Below, in pieces: positions 42,227 through 50,667 of a stretch of DNA of 64,000 bases (the first letter of the stretch is position 1; every line of letters starts with the position of its first letter). This DNA comes from Streptomyces capillispiralis (GTDB lineage: Bacteria; Actinomycetota; Actinomycetes; Streptomycetales; Streptomycetaceae). The position numbers were made by a program, and so were the translations under genes. The notes below the pieces were generated by a model. That model did no database searches. It saw only the letters and a program-made list of their open reading frames with translations, and was not told the origin of the DNA. The stretch is taken from positions 5,736,501 through 5,800,500 of the forward strand of contig NZ_VIWV01000001.1 of NCBI RefSeq assembly GCF_007829875.1. The letters run 5' to 3'.

Positions 42227-42964
42227 ATGAGCGCGGAGTTCGGCGGTCGCACCGGCCGGCAGGGCAGGCTCTCCCAGTGGCTGCGCGGACGCCGCCCGAA
42301 GGAGGCCCCCGACGAGGGCGGCCGTGAGGCCCTGCTGCTCGCTGCCGCCGACGCGGGACTGCCGCTCGCGCCCGCCGCCCATCCCGCCGCCGGATACGGC
42401 TGCTCCTGCGACCGCGTGGGCTGTCCGACCCCCGCCCGGCACCCGGTGTCGTTCGCCTGGCAGACGCAGTCGACCACCGACCGCGCGCAGATCGAGCGCT
42501 GGGCCCGCCATCAGCCGCAGGCCAACTTCATCACCGCGACCGGCATGGTGCACGACGTCCTCGACGTCCCCCTCGACGCCGGCCGCGAGGCCCTCACCCG
42601 CCTGCTCGACGCCGGTATCGAGGTCGGCCCCGTCGCCGAGAGCGACGACGGCCGCCTGCTGTTCTTCACCCTCACCCGCGGCACCCCCGAGGACGAGGAC
42701 GAGTGGTGGCCGTGCGAGCTGGACTGCCACCCCGAGACCATGGACGAGCACCCGGGCCTGCGCTGGCACTGCCGCGGCTCCTACGTCCTCGTCCCGCCCG
42801 CCCGGCTGCCCGGCGACGACGACCAGTCGGTGCACTGGGTACGCGGCCCCGAGCATCCGCTTCCGGACCCGCTGAGCCTCCTCGAGGTCCTCACCGAATC
42901 CTGCGCCCGCCACGCCGGGGACCCGTCCGACCACGCGGGCACGGCCTGGCCCCTGCGCCACTGA
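42227..42964 (+). CDS. Bifunctional primase/polymerase (prim-pol) N-terminal-like protein
   Basis: 245 residues. The conserved opening (LLLAAADAGLPLAPAAHP, then a CSC...GCPTPARHP cysteine segment, WARHQPQANF) matches the prim-pol N-terminal domain found in many Streptomyces chromosomal proteins. The catalytic Asp/Glu set of true replicative prim-pols is only partly visible (VLDVPLDAG), and no helicase domain follows, so the function may be regulatory or lost. GAGGGGA precedes the ATG. It does not sit among phage or plasmid genes. Confidence 0.78.
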   Translation: MSAEFGGRTGRQGRLSQWLRGRRPKEAPDEGGREALLLAAADAGLPLAPAAHPAAGYGCSCDRVGCPTPARHPVSFAWQTQSTTDRAQIERWARHQPQANFITATGMVHDVLDVPLDAGREALTRLLDAGIEVGPVAESDDGRLLFFTLTRGTPEDEDEWWPCELDCHPETMDEHPGLRWHCRGSYVLVPPARLPGDDDQSVHWVRGPEHPLPDPLSLLEVLTESCARHAGDPSDHAGTAWPLRH

Positions 42965-42977
42965 GCGGCGCCGGGAC

Positions 42978-43976
42978 CTACTCGCCCTTCGCCGCCGTCA
43001 GTCCCTGGATCCGCCCCAGGACCTCCACCGGCCCGTCGGCCGGGTCGAGCGCCACCTCGTTGGAGACGAACTCCATCGTCAGCGACTGCGTGATCTCGCC
43101 CTCCGTCAGCGCCAGCACGTCCTTGTTCGGCGTCGGCACGGCCGCCCCCGCCGCCGCGGTCTGCTTCTCGAAGTGGCGCGTGGTGAAGAACACCAGCGCC
43201 CCGCCGTCCTTCGTGCGCAGCGCCAGCGGCGCGTAGTCGCCGTTCGTCATCGGCTCGTCGATGTACTGGGTGACCAGACCCGGCCGCTCGGCCCGCTTCC
43301 CGCGCAGCGCCCGCCAGGCGCTGGTGTGCGGCCCCTCGGCGAACGCGTCCCCGCCGCCCTTCAGATACGTCGCGTAGCCCTGGCTCAACTTGCCCGGCGC
43401 CAACGCCAGTTCGGTCGAGTTCGCGGGCACCGCCTCGGCCCAGCCGTGCTCGTCCGTCTTGAACTCCGGTACGTCGTCCGGGGCCACCAGCGTCAGGTAC
43501 GCCACCTCCCACGGCTCGTCCAGCCCGTCCCGGGTGAACACCAGCAGCCAGCGCGACGAGCCGCCCTTGTTGCCGGCCGCGTCCGCGACGAACCAGCGCG
43601 GCCAGCCCGCCTTCTCGACGATGGTGAACTTCGCGTCCGTCAGCTCCAGCGGCGCGTGGTTCGGGTTGCCCTCCGGGCTGTTGGCCCGCCCGGCCTTCAG
43701 CCGCGCCGCGTCGATGTCGGCGAGGGCGCCGGTGGTGTGGTCGGCGTCCAGGGAACCGTCGTACGCCTTGTCGGCGGCGTTGTACGCGGCCGTGAACTCC
43801 TCGAGCGCCTTCGCGGCTTCCGCGCGGGTGGTGGCCGGGAGCACCTCGCGCTCGCCGTGCACCACGACACAGCCGCTCGCGGTCAGCGACAAGGCGGACA
43901 CCGACGCCGCCATCAGCACGCTCCGGTCAAGCCTGCGGAGCCTGTTGAGCCTTCGAAGGCCGAGATCCCTGCTCAT
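42978..43976 (-). CDS. Lipoprotein of unknown function
   Basis: 332 residues. A basic N-terminus and a hydrophobic stretch end in the lipobox LTASGC (Cys36), so the mature protein is anchored to the outer leaflet of the membrane. The remainder is soluble, with Ala/Lys-rich helices and the recurring strands WLLVFTRD and ALVFFTTRHF. It resembles conserved Streptomyces lipoproteins but no catalytic motif was recognised. ATG 43,976. Confidence 0.82.
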   Translation of the reverse strand: MSRDLGLRRLNRLRRLDRSVLMAASVSALSLTASGCVVVHGEREVLPATTRAEAAKALEEFTAAYNAADKAYDGSLDADHTTGALADIDAARLKAGRANSPEGNPNHAPLELTDAKFTIVEKAGWPRWFVADAAGNKGGSSRWLLVFTRDGLDEPWEVAYLTLVAPDDVPEFKTDEHGWAEAVPANSTELALAPGKLSQGYATYLKGGGDAFAEGPHTSAWRALRGKRAERPGLVTQYIDEPMTNGDYAPLALRTKDGGALVFFTTRHFEKQTAAAGAAVPTPNKDVLALTEGEITQSLTMEFVSNEVALDPADGPVEVLGRIQGLTAAKGE

Positions 43977-44111
43977 CCGGTTCCGTCACCCTCCCCTTTC
44001 CGGAGGCGAACCTTACCGGCCCCCGTTCGCGGCCGGGCACCCGGAGCACACCGTCCGCTCCGCCCCCCAGAGTGACCCCGATGGTTTCTCCGCCCGGATC
44101 CCCGAAGGTGC

Positions 44112-45266
44112 CTAGCGGTTGAAGGCGGGCAGCGCGAACCGCGCGACGAGCGGGAAGCCGTCCTCCCGGGCGCTCTTGGCGTTCACCGAGTGCACGACCG
44201 TCCGGGACAGGTCACGGGTCGCGGCCAGCACCGTGTGGTAGCCGGGCCGCGACCCGGTCTTGCCCCAGATCTCCGTCCCGTTGTGGACGAAGCGCTGCCA
44301 GGCCATGCCGTACGTCGCGCCCTCGATGTCGGGCACGGTGAACATCTGGTCCAGCAGCCGCTGCGGCACCACCCGGCCCTCGAACAGGGCGACCAGGAAG
44401 CGCTCCAGATCGGCGGTGGTGGAGATCATGTTCCCGGCCGCCCAGCGGTCGGACATGTTCCACTCCGTGACGTCGGTGGTCACCCCGCCGATGTCCGCGT
44501 AGGCCCGGTGGTGCGGGCCGTGGACGCGCGGGTCCGGCCCGGCCGGGAAACTCGTGTGCCGCATGCCCAGCGGACGGAAGAGGCGCACCTCGGCCTGGTG
44601 CTCGTAGCTGTCGCCGGTCACCTTCTCGACGAGCAGGCCGAGCACCGTGTAGTCGATGTTCCGGTACACCTGCCGTTCCCCCGGGGTGAACGCCGGCCCC
44701 TTGGCGACGGCCGCGGCGACCACCCGCTCCGGGGTGAGGGTGCGGAACCGGTTCTCGTACATCTCCTCGGTGGTCGAGCCCAGGTTGGCGCCGGGCTGGA
44801 GGCCGCTGGTGTAGGTGAGCAGGTGCCGGATGGTCGGCGGCTCGGTGAAGGAGGCCGGCAGCAGGCCGGGCAGATAGCGGGTGACGGGCGCGTCCAGGTC
44901 GACCCGGCCCTCCGCGACGAGGTGGAGCACGAGCGCCGCGGTGACCGTCTTCGTCGTGGACCCGGCCCGGAACCGGGCGTTCTCCAGCGCGGGCGCCCCC
45001 GTCCGCAGGTCGCGGACACCGGCGCTCCCCGTCCAGCTTCCCTTCCCGCCCACCCGGACGAGCGCCGCCGAGACGTCCCCGTCCGGTATCCCCACGAGCG
45101 CCTTCTCCAGCGCGGCGGTGTCGGGGCCGTCGACGGCCGCCGAGGCGGTCCGCAGCGGGGGCTGCGGCTGGGCGGCGGCCGCCCCGGCGAGCGGACCGAG
45201 GACCAGGGCCCCCAGCACGGAGGAGACGAGCACGGTGCGGACACGGGTACGCGTACGGGCGTTCAT
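44112..45266 (-). CDS. Secreted serine hydrolase (D-alanyl-D-alanine carboxypeptidase / beta-lactamase class)
   Basis: 384 residues. An N-terminal signal peptide (RTVLVSSVLGALVLGPLAGAAAA) is followed by the serine penicillin-recognising fold: STTK with the nucleophilic Ser, YRNIDYT (Y-x-N), and GKTGSRPG (KTG). This is the R61-type DD-peptidase layout, so action on cell-wall peptides or esters outside the cell is expected. ATG 45,266 is preferred because AAGGAG lies 9 nt upstream. Confidence 0.92.
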   Translation of the reverse strand: MNARTRTRVRTVLVSSVLGALVLGPLAGAAAAQPQPPLRTASAAVDGPDTAALEKALVGIPDGDVSAALVRVGGKGSWTGSAGVRDLRTGAPALENARFRAGSTTKTVTAALVLHLVAEGRVDLDAPVTRYLPGLLPASFTEPPTIRHLLTYTSGLQPGANLGSTTEEMYENRFRTLTPERVVAAAVAKGPAFTPGERQVYRNIDYTVLGLLVEKVTGDSYEHQAEVRLFRPLGMRHTSFPAGPDPRVHGPHHRAYADIGGVTTDVTEWNMSDRWAAGNMISTTADLERFLVALFEGRVVPQRLLDQMFTVPDIEGATYGMAWQRFVHNGTEIWGKTGSRPGYHTVLAATRDLSRTVVHSVNAKSAREDGFPLVARFALPAFNR

Positions 45267-45523
45267 GGGCCGAAGCTCCTTGATGTGGAAGAGAGTTGAG
45301 AGACTCGAACGCACACCATCCTGGTGATCGGGAACGCCCGCGAGATCGTGCACGCGCAGGAGACCACCCCCGCATATCCGCCCCCGGCCCCTCGGGGTCA
45401 CCCCTAGGTGCGCCCCCGAGGGAACGGATTCCTCGGCGCGGTCCCCGGCACCCGCACGGTCCCGCTGTTCGCCCGTTCGCGCGCTGACCTCCCACTCCGC
45501 GCGCGCGATGCTTGAATGCCCCC

Positions 45524-46168
45524 GTGACTGACTACGACGTGCTGCGCGTCTTCTGCGGACCCCGGGGCGGCTACGGCAACGAACTCGGGGTCGTCCGCGA
45601 CGGCTCCGTACTGCCCGAGCGGGAGGACCGGCAGGCGCTCGCCGCGAAACTCGGTTTCAGCGAGACCGTGTTCGTCGACGACCCCGAGCGCGGGGTGATC
45701 GACATCTACACCCCCAGCCTGCGCCTGCCCTTCGCCGGCCACCCCTGCGTCGGCACGGCCTGGCTCCTCGACGTCCCCGAGCTCGTCACCCCGGCCGGGG
45801 TGGTGGGCGCCCGGCAGGACGGGGAGTTCTGCTGGATCGAGGCCCGCGCGGAGTGGGCGCCGCCGCGCACCCTGCGCCAGTACGCCACCGCCGCCGAGGT
45901 GGACGACCTGGAGGTGCCGCCGAAGGGGGAGTGGATCTACGCCTGGGCCTGGCTGGACGAGGCGGCGGGCCGTGTCCGCGCCCGCGCCTTCCCCGGCCGC
46001 GACGACGGCATCGACGAGGACGAGGCGACGGGCGCGGCGGCCCTCCTCCTCACGGACAGGCTGGGCCGAGCCCTGAACATCACCCAGGGCACGGGCTCCC
46101 AGATCCTCACGGCCCCGCAGCCGGAAGGCTGGACGGAGATCGGCGGCAGGGTCTACCTGGAACGCTGA
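45524..46168 (+). CDS. PhzF-family protein (short form)
   Basis: 214 residues, shorter than the usual 270-300. It keeps the family landmarks GNELGVV, the active-site Glu region GFSETVFV, LRLPFAGHPCVGTAWLL and DEDEATGAAALLL. Members are isomerases or epimerases acting on small acids. The GTG start is taken because a GATGCTTGAATG element lies just upstream; a TTG four codons earlier is also possible. The 3' end overlaps the convergent DUF397 gene by 16 bp. Confidence 0.88.
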   Translation: MTDYDVLRVFCGPRGGYGNELGVVRDGSVLPEREDRQALAAKLGFSETVFVDDPERGVIDIYTPSLRLPFAGHPCVGTAWLLDVPELVTPAGVVGARQDGEFCWIEARAEWAPPRTLRQYATAAEVDDLEVPPKGEWIYAWAWLDEAAGRVRARAFPGRDDGIDEDEATGAAALLLTDRLGRALNITQGTGSQILTAPQPEGWTEIGGRVYLER

Positions 46169-46365
46169 CGCCCCAACTCCGTGACGAAAGCCTTCCAGGC
46201 TTCATGGCCGAAGAGGATCACCGCTCCCTCCGGGGCCTTGCTGTCCCGGACCGGGGCGAAAGAGGGGACGCCGTGGGCGAGTTCCAGGCACTCGTTGTTG
46301 CCCCCGCTGTACGTACTGCTGCGCCACTCCGCGTCCGCCAGGTTCGGTATGCCGTGGGTGTTCAT
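46153..46365 (-). CDS. DUF397 protein
   Basis: 70 residues. WRSSTYSGGNNECLELA is the DUF397 signature. In actinomycetes these small proteins are encoded beside XRE-type regulators, often as an antagonist or toxin-antitoxin-like partner. Here the ATG overlaps the XRE stop by 4 nt, so they are co-translated. Confidence 0.92.
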   Translation of the reverse strand: MNTHGIPNLADAEWRSSTYSGGNNECLELAHGVPSFAPVRDSKAPEGAVILFGHEAWKAFVTELGRQRSR

Positions 46366-47246
46366 GCCCTGTGCTCCTTGGCCCTGCGTCGGATGACCGT
46401 GCGGGACTCCACCGGGGACAGCGCGGACGTACGGGCGGCGTCGAACAGCTCCTGGTAGCGGGCGACTTCGGCCTCCCGCTCCAGCCACATCGAACCGGTG
46501 GGGTTGTCCGCCAGGACCACGTCGAGCGCCGCTTCCTCGGGGAAGCCCAGTACGACGTACGGCCCGAACATACTCGCATGGGCTCCGCGGGAGAACGGCA
46601 GGACCTGGATGGTCACGTTGGGCTGCTCGGACGAGGTCAGAAGCTGTTCCAACTGCGCCGCCATCACCTCCGGCCCTCCGACCTGCTGGAGGAGCACCGC
46701 CTCGGACAGCACCGCCCACAGCTGCAGCGGGGAGTCGCTGACGAGGCGTTCCTGGCGGGCGAGGCGCACCTGCACGAACTGCTCGATCTCGTCCGCCGTC
46801 CTCCACTGGTGCGAGGCGACGGTCACGGCGCGGATGTACTCCGGGGTCTGCAGCAGGCCCGGCACCAACTGGGCCTGGAACGTGCGGATCGTCCCCGCCA
46901 TGGCCTCGAGCGCGATGTAGTCGCGGTAGGTGTCGGCCAGCACCGGCCCGTACTGGTTCCACCATCCCCGCCTGCGGCGCCGGTTGGCCTTGCGGGCGAG
47001 CGTGCTGAGCCGTCCACGGAGGTCGGCGTCCGTGGATCCGTACGCGAGCAGCATCGCCGTCAGGTCCGGGATGCGCACCGTCACGCGGCCGTTCTCGATG
47101 CGGCTGATCTTTCCCTTGGTGCAGTCGAGCGCCTCGGCGGCCTGCGCGGTGGTGAGCCCGGCGGTCTCGCGCAGCCGGCGCAACTCGTCGCCGAGTTGGC
47201 GGCCGAGGACGGTCGACGGGCTGGAAGCGGTGGTGTTCGCAGACAT
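46362..47246 (-). CDS. XRE-family HTH regulator with DUF5753 domain
   Basis: 294 residues. N-terminal helix-turn-helix (LRRLRETAGLTTAQAAEALDCTKGKISRIENG) and a C-terminal DUF5753 sensor (VPGLLQTPEYIRAV, RLARQERL, FGPYVVLGFPEEAALDVV). This is the BldB/WhiJ-neighbour type of regulator that works with a DUF397 protein and an anti-sigma-like ATPase in Streptomyces. All three types are here: DUF397 downstream, ATPase divergent 191 bp away. AGAGGTG precedes the ATG. Confidence 0.93.
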   Translation of the reverse strand: MSANTTASSPSTVLGRQLGDELRRLRETAGLTTAQAAEALDCTKGKISRIENGRVTVRIPDLTAMLLAYGSTDADLRGRLSTLARKANRRRRRGWWNQYGPVLADTYRDYIALEAMAGTIRTFQAQLVPGLLQTPEYIRAVTVASHQWRTADEIEQFVQVRLARQERLVSDSPLQLWAVLSEAVLLQQVGGPEVMAAQLEQLLTSSEQPNVTIQVLPFSRGAHASMFGPYVVLGFPEEAALDVVLADNPTGSMWLEREAEVARYQELFDAARTSALSPVESRTVIRRRAKEHRA

Positions 47247-47437
47247 GGCAACACCTCTAGCAGTGGCGTGGACGGGATGGGCGTGCCGTAACTCGAAAGA
47301 TGGAATATCCGGCACATCTCTACTGGAAACGTTGCTAGTTCGCGCCATGCGCCTCCAGCCTGTCCGTGTGTGCAGTCCCGCAGGGACATGCGCCACGCGG
47401 ATTTCGCCGCCGACGCCGAACTCCTGAGGAGGGCCCC

Positions 47438-48061
47438 ATGACCTCGTCGAACGACCTCACCTTCCGGCTCCCGCGCAGCCGCCGCAGCGTCCCCCGTGCG
47501 CGGGCCGCGCTGCACGCCGTGCTCGGTGAGTGGGGTGTGGGTCAGGAGACCCTCGACACCGCCGAGCTGGTGCTGTCGGAGCTGGTCACCAACGCGCTCC
47601 GCGTCCCCGCGCCGGGCGACCGGCAGGTCGGCGTACGGATCAGCCGCTCCGTGGCGGACGGCCTGCTGCGGATCGAGGTGAGCGACGCCGGCGGCGGACG
47701 CCCCGAAGTGCGGGAGCCCGGCGACGACGAGACCGGCGGGCGGGGCCTGCTCCTCGTCGCGGCGCTCGCCCACCGCTGGGGTTACGAACGCCGCACCGCC
47801 GGCATCGGGAAGACGGTGTTCGCGGAGCTGAAGGCTCCGGACATCCCGGCGGCCCCCGGGACCCGCGATGTCGCGGCCGTGATGGTCCGGGCCGGGCAGC
47901 AGGTCCGCGTGTGGGGCGCCTGGCGCACCGTCGCCGGGGTGCGCAGCGATCCGTACGCGGCAGGCGGCCCCGCCGTCGTCCTGGAGTTCGACGAGGGCCC
48001 GTCCCTGCGGCTGCCCGCCGCCGACGCACTGACCGTACGGACGGAGGAACGCGCCGGATAA
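47438..48061 (+). CDS. Anti-sigma-factor-like ATP-binding protein (HATPase_c_2)
   Basis: 207 residues. The N-terminal 130 residues form a GHKL ATPase domain of the RsbW/SpoIIAB type (AELVLSELVTNALRV, VSDAGGGRPEV, GGRGLLLVAALAHRWGY). A C-terminal extension of about 70 residues, unusual for the family, looks strand-rich (VMVRAGQQVRVWGAW). GAGGAGGG precedes the ATG. It is divergent from the XRE-DUF397 pair and 44 bp upstream of the AAA ATPase, so it may share a transcript with it. Confidence 0.88.
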   Translation: MTSSNDLTFRLPRSRRSVPRARAALHAVLGEWGVGQETLDTAELVLSELVTNALRVPAPGDRQVGVRISRSVADGLLRIEVSDAGGGRPEVREPGDDETGGRGLLLVAALAHRWGYERRTAGIGKTVFAELKAPDIPAAPGTRDVAAVMVRAGQQVRVWGAWRTVAGVRSDPYAAGGPAVVLEFDEGPSLRLPAADALTVRTEERAG

Positions 48062-48105
48062 TGTGGCGCAGTGCACATGCGGCAGCGTGGAGAGGAGGCG
48101 GCGGG

Positions 48106-49299
48106 ATGATCACGCGGATCGAGATCGACGGGTACAAGTCGTTCGACGGTTTCGCCCTCGACCTGCTGCCGTTCACCGTCCTGGTGGGAGCCAACGCCTC
48201 GGGCAAGTCCAATCTGCTGGAGGCCGTCGACCTGCTGGGGCAGCTGATCCGGGAGCCGACCAGTCAGACCCTGGTCGACCACGCCCGCCGGGGCGGCCCG
48301 AAGGAACTGTTCCGGCGCGGCCCGGACGGAGCGCCGGTCGACGTCATGCGGATCGCGGCCCATGTCGTCGTGCACGGCCGTCTCGGGTACTGCCACCTCC
48401 GGGTCGAGGTCAGGGTCACGTACGCGGACCCGCCGGATCCGCTGCGCGTCGACACCGAGGTGCTCAACGTCCACGACCACTGGGACTGGACGGGGGACCC
48501 GGACTGGACCCCGCCCGTACCGCCCCGCCTCCACCCCGACGAGACCGGTCAGCTGCACTGCATCGAGCAGCCCGTCCAGGACGCCGCGTACCGCGGGGAG
48601 CTGGCCGCGGCCACGCGGAACTGGCGGATCCTCGAACCCTCCCCCAAGGCGATGCGCGTCGTCTCCTCCACCTACGACACCGCTCCCCTCGCGGAGGACG
48701 GCAAGAACCTCGGCGCCGTCCTGGGGCGGATCGCCCGGGATCCGGAGCGCTGGTACGACTTCCGTGCCGACGTCATGGCCCTGCTCCCCGACCTTGTGGA
48801 GATTACGGCGGAGGCGAACGCCGAGTGGAGTCAGTGGGACGTCTGGCTCCAGCACCGGCACGAACACCGCGTCACCCCGGGCGCGGCGTCGGCGGGCACG
48901 TTGCGCGTGCTGGCGCTGCTCGCCGCCGCCCACGACCCCGACCACGAGGGGTTCCTCATGATCGAGGAGCCCGAGAACGGCCTCCACCCCACCCGGGTCC
49001 CGCAGCTGTTGTCCCGGCTCAGGGGCAGGACCAGCGATCTCGCGGAGCTCACCGCCGGTGACGGACGGCAGGTCCTGATCACCACGCACTCACCGGTCGC
49101 GCTCGCCGCCGCGCTCGAGGACGCCCCGGCCTCGGTGGTGTTCCTGGACACCGTGACGCGCTTCGGCGACGGCGGGCCGCCGCGCCGGCTGAGCCGGGCA
49201 CGGAAGGTCGCCGACAGCGGCGAGCGCGGGACGTTCGTCACCCCCCTCGAAGTGCGCAAGTACCTCGACCCGGTGGGGCGGTACGCGCATGGGGCGTAG
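48106..49299 (+). CDS. AAA ATPase (AAA_21/OLD-like, SMC-related)
   Basis: 397 residues. Starts with IEIDGYKSFDGFALDL, the usual opening of RecF/OLD-like ATPases. Walker A is GANASGKS (about residues 28-35). Walker B is FLMIEEPENGLHP, with the switch LITTHSP. No nuclease domain is fused; the next gene supplies a TOPRIM-like protein and overlaps it by 11 bp. Such ATPase/TOPRIM pairs are known in phage defence (OLD class 2, PARIS-like). ATG 48106 has GAGGAGG upstream; an in-frame ATG at 48,061 overlaps the previous stop but lacks a site. Confidence 0.9.
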   Translation: MITRIEIDGYKSFDGFALDLLPFTVLVGANASGKSNLLEAVDLLGQLIREPTSQTLVDHARRGGPKELFRRGPDGAPVDVMRIAAHVVVHGRLGYCHLRVEVRVTYADPPDPLRVDTEVLNVHDHWDWTGDPDWTPPVPPRLHPDETGQLHCIEQPVQDAAYRGELAAATRNWRILEPSPKAMRVVSSTYDTAPLAEDGKNLGAVLGRIARDPERWYDFRADVMALLPDLVEITAEANAEWSQWDVWLQHRHEHRVTPGAASAGTLRVLALLAAAHDPDHEGFLMIEEPENGLHPTRVPQLLSRLRGRTSDLAELTAGDGRQVLITTHSPVALAAALEDAPASVVFLDTVTRFGDGGPPRRLSRARKVADSGERGTFVTPLEVRKYLDPVGRYAHGA

Positions 49300-49876
49300 G
49301 TATCTGAGCCTCGCCCTCCTGACGGAGGGGGCCAGCGACCAGTGGTTCCTCGTGCCGCTCATCGACCGGCAGATCGCCGAACTCGCCCTCGGGGCACCGG
49401 TCGGTTTCGACTACTCGGGGGTGGTCGCCGGTGAGCGCTTCACCGTGGCGCACCGGGACCTCGTGGCGGAGGAAGTGGCCGAGTTGCTCGGCTACTTCGA
49501 CATCGTGGTGATCCACCACGACCACAACGAGCGGCACAAGGCCGATGCGATCCGTGAGCGCTTCCCGGACGACGCCCACCGGATCGTCGCCCTGGTGCCG
49601 GTGCGGGAGACCGAGGCGTGGATGCTGGCGGACCCCGAAGCGCTGCGGGAGGCGGCTCCCACGCGGGACGCCGCGTGGGAGGTGCCGTACGACGTGGAGA
49701 AGGTGGCCGACCCGAAAGCCGTGCTCAAAGCGGCACTGGGCGGGCGGCGCGACGCGGAACGGGACTTCGGCCGGCTCGGGCAGACCGTCGCCCTCGACGC
49801 GCTCGGCAAGGTGCCCGCCTACCGGCGGTGGACCGCTGAGCTGCGCCGGGCGATGGAGGGGCTGCGGCTCCTGTGA
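49289..49876 (+). CDS. TOPRIM-like / DUF4276-like protein, partner of the AAA ATPase
   Basis: 195 residues. LALLTEGASDQWFLVPLI opens the protein with the Glu typical of a TOPRIM fold, and FDIVVIHHDHNE supplies acidic residues at the second metal site; VPVRETEAWMLADPEAL is the DUF4276-like signature. It would be a metal-dependent nuclease or a sensor/effector activated by the ATPase. It overlaps the ATPase gene by 11 bp. Fold call is by pattern. Confidence 0.75.
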   Translation: MGRRYLSLALLTEGASDQWFLVPLIDRQIAELALGAPVGFDYSGVVAGERFTVAHRDLVAEEVAELLGYFDIVVIHHDHNERHKADAIRERFPDDAHRIVALVPVRETEAWMLADPEALREAAPTRDAAWEVPYDVEKVADPKAVLKAALGGRRDAERDFGRLGQTVALDALGKVPAYRRWTAELRRAMEGLRLL

Positions 49877-49888
49877 CCCCCGCCGGTC

Positions 49889-50536
49889 TCACGCCGACAA
49901 GGGAAACTCCTCGCCCAGCGCCCGGAAGACCGCCGTGTTAAGGGTGAACGCCCGCTTGCACTCGCTCACGATGCGCTGCTTCTCCAGGTCGTCCACCGGG
50001 ACCGCGTCCAGCAGTTCGCGGTAACCCCGCTTGAAGGCGGCCGGGTTGGTGATCTCCTCGAAGACGTAGAAGCGGACGCCGTCGCCCTTGCGGGCGAAGC
50101 CCCAGGTCTTCTCCGCCTTGTCGCGGATGATCTGGCCGCCGGAGAGGTCGCCCAGGTAGCGGGTGTAGTGGTGGGCGACATAGCCGGCCGGCCAGTCGCG
50201 GGCGCACTCGGCGACCCGGTCGGCGTAGGCGCGGGTGGCGGGCAGGGCGGTCAGGCCGGCGCGCCAGCCGGGGCCGCGCAGGTGCGCCAGGTCACGCTCC
50301 AGGGAGGGCAGCCGGAATAGCTCCGGCTGGATGAAGGGGCCGGCCACCGGGTCCGGCGCCAGCCGCCGCGCGGCGGACTCCAGTGCCTCGTACACGAACC
50401 ACAGCTGCTCGGTGTAGCGCGCGTACGCGTCCACCCCCAGTCGGCCGCCCAGCAGATCGCTCATGAACGTCGACGTCTCCGCCTCCACGTGCTGCTCGTG
50501 GGAGGCGGTGCGGATGAGAGCGGAGAAGGAGTCCAT
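49889..50536 (-). CDS. Heme oxygenase (HmuO-type)
   Basis: 215 residues. His16 (HEQHVEAE) is the expected proximal heme ligand; STFMSDLLGG and GDLSGGQIIRDKA are the distal-helix signatures. The enzyme opens heme to biliverdin, CO and iron. An iron box at 50,551-50,569, just upstream of ATG 50,536, indicates repression by a DmdR/IdeR-type regulator when iron is plentiful. Confidence 0.95.
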   Translation of the reverse strand: MDSFSALIRTASHEQHVEAETSTFMSDLLGGRLGVDAYARYTEQLWFVYEALESAARRLAPDPVAGPFIQPELFRLPSLERDLAHLRGPGWRAGLTALPATRAYADRVAECARDWPAGYVAHHYTRYLGDLSGGQIIRDKAEKTWGFARKGDGVRFYVFEEITNPAAFKRGYRELLDAVPVDDLEKQRIVSECKRAFTLNTAVFRALGEEFPLSA

Positions 50537-50550
50537 GAGTCCAAATGTTC

Positions 50551-50569
50551 TATGGTTAGGCTTACCTAA
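50551..50569. promoter_or_regulatory. Iron box (DmdR/IdeR operator)
   Basis: TATGGTTAGGCTTACCTAA matches the actinomycete iron-box consensus TTAGGTTAGGCTCACCTAA at 16 of 19 positions. It lies 14 bp upstream of the heme oxygenase start codon. Confidence 0.9.
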
Positions 50570-50620
50570 GTCAAGGCTTGCCGACGGCCTGTCGGTAACT
50601 CCCTACCCTCCCACGGCACG

Positions 50621-50651
50621 AAAATGCCCGCCCTCCGGGGGAGGGCGGGCA
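50621..50651 (-). terminator. Rho-independent terminator of the map gene
   Basis: Perfect 11-bp stem (50,625-50,635 with 50,641-50,651, 5-nt loop). Read on the minus strand it is followed by TTTT (50,624-50,621), a classical intrinsic terminator 17 bp after the map stop. Confidence 0.9.
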
Positions 50652-50667
50652 GGTGGGCCTGGCAGGG

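Noticed and set aside
45314..45326. CACCA / TGGTG small inverted repeat upstream of the secreted serine hydrolase
   Set aside because: Only 5-bp arms; expected often by chance and not near a convincing promoter.
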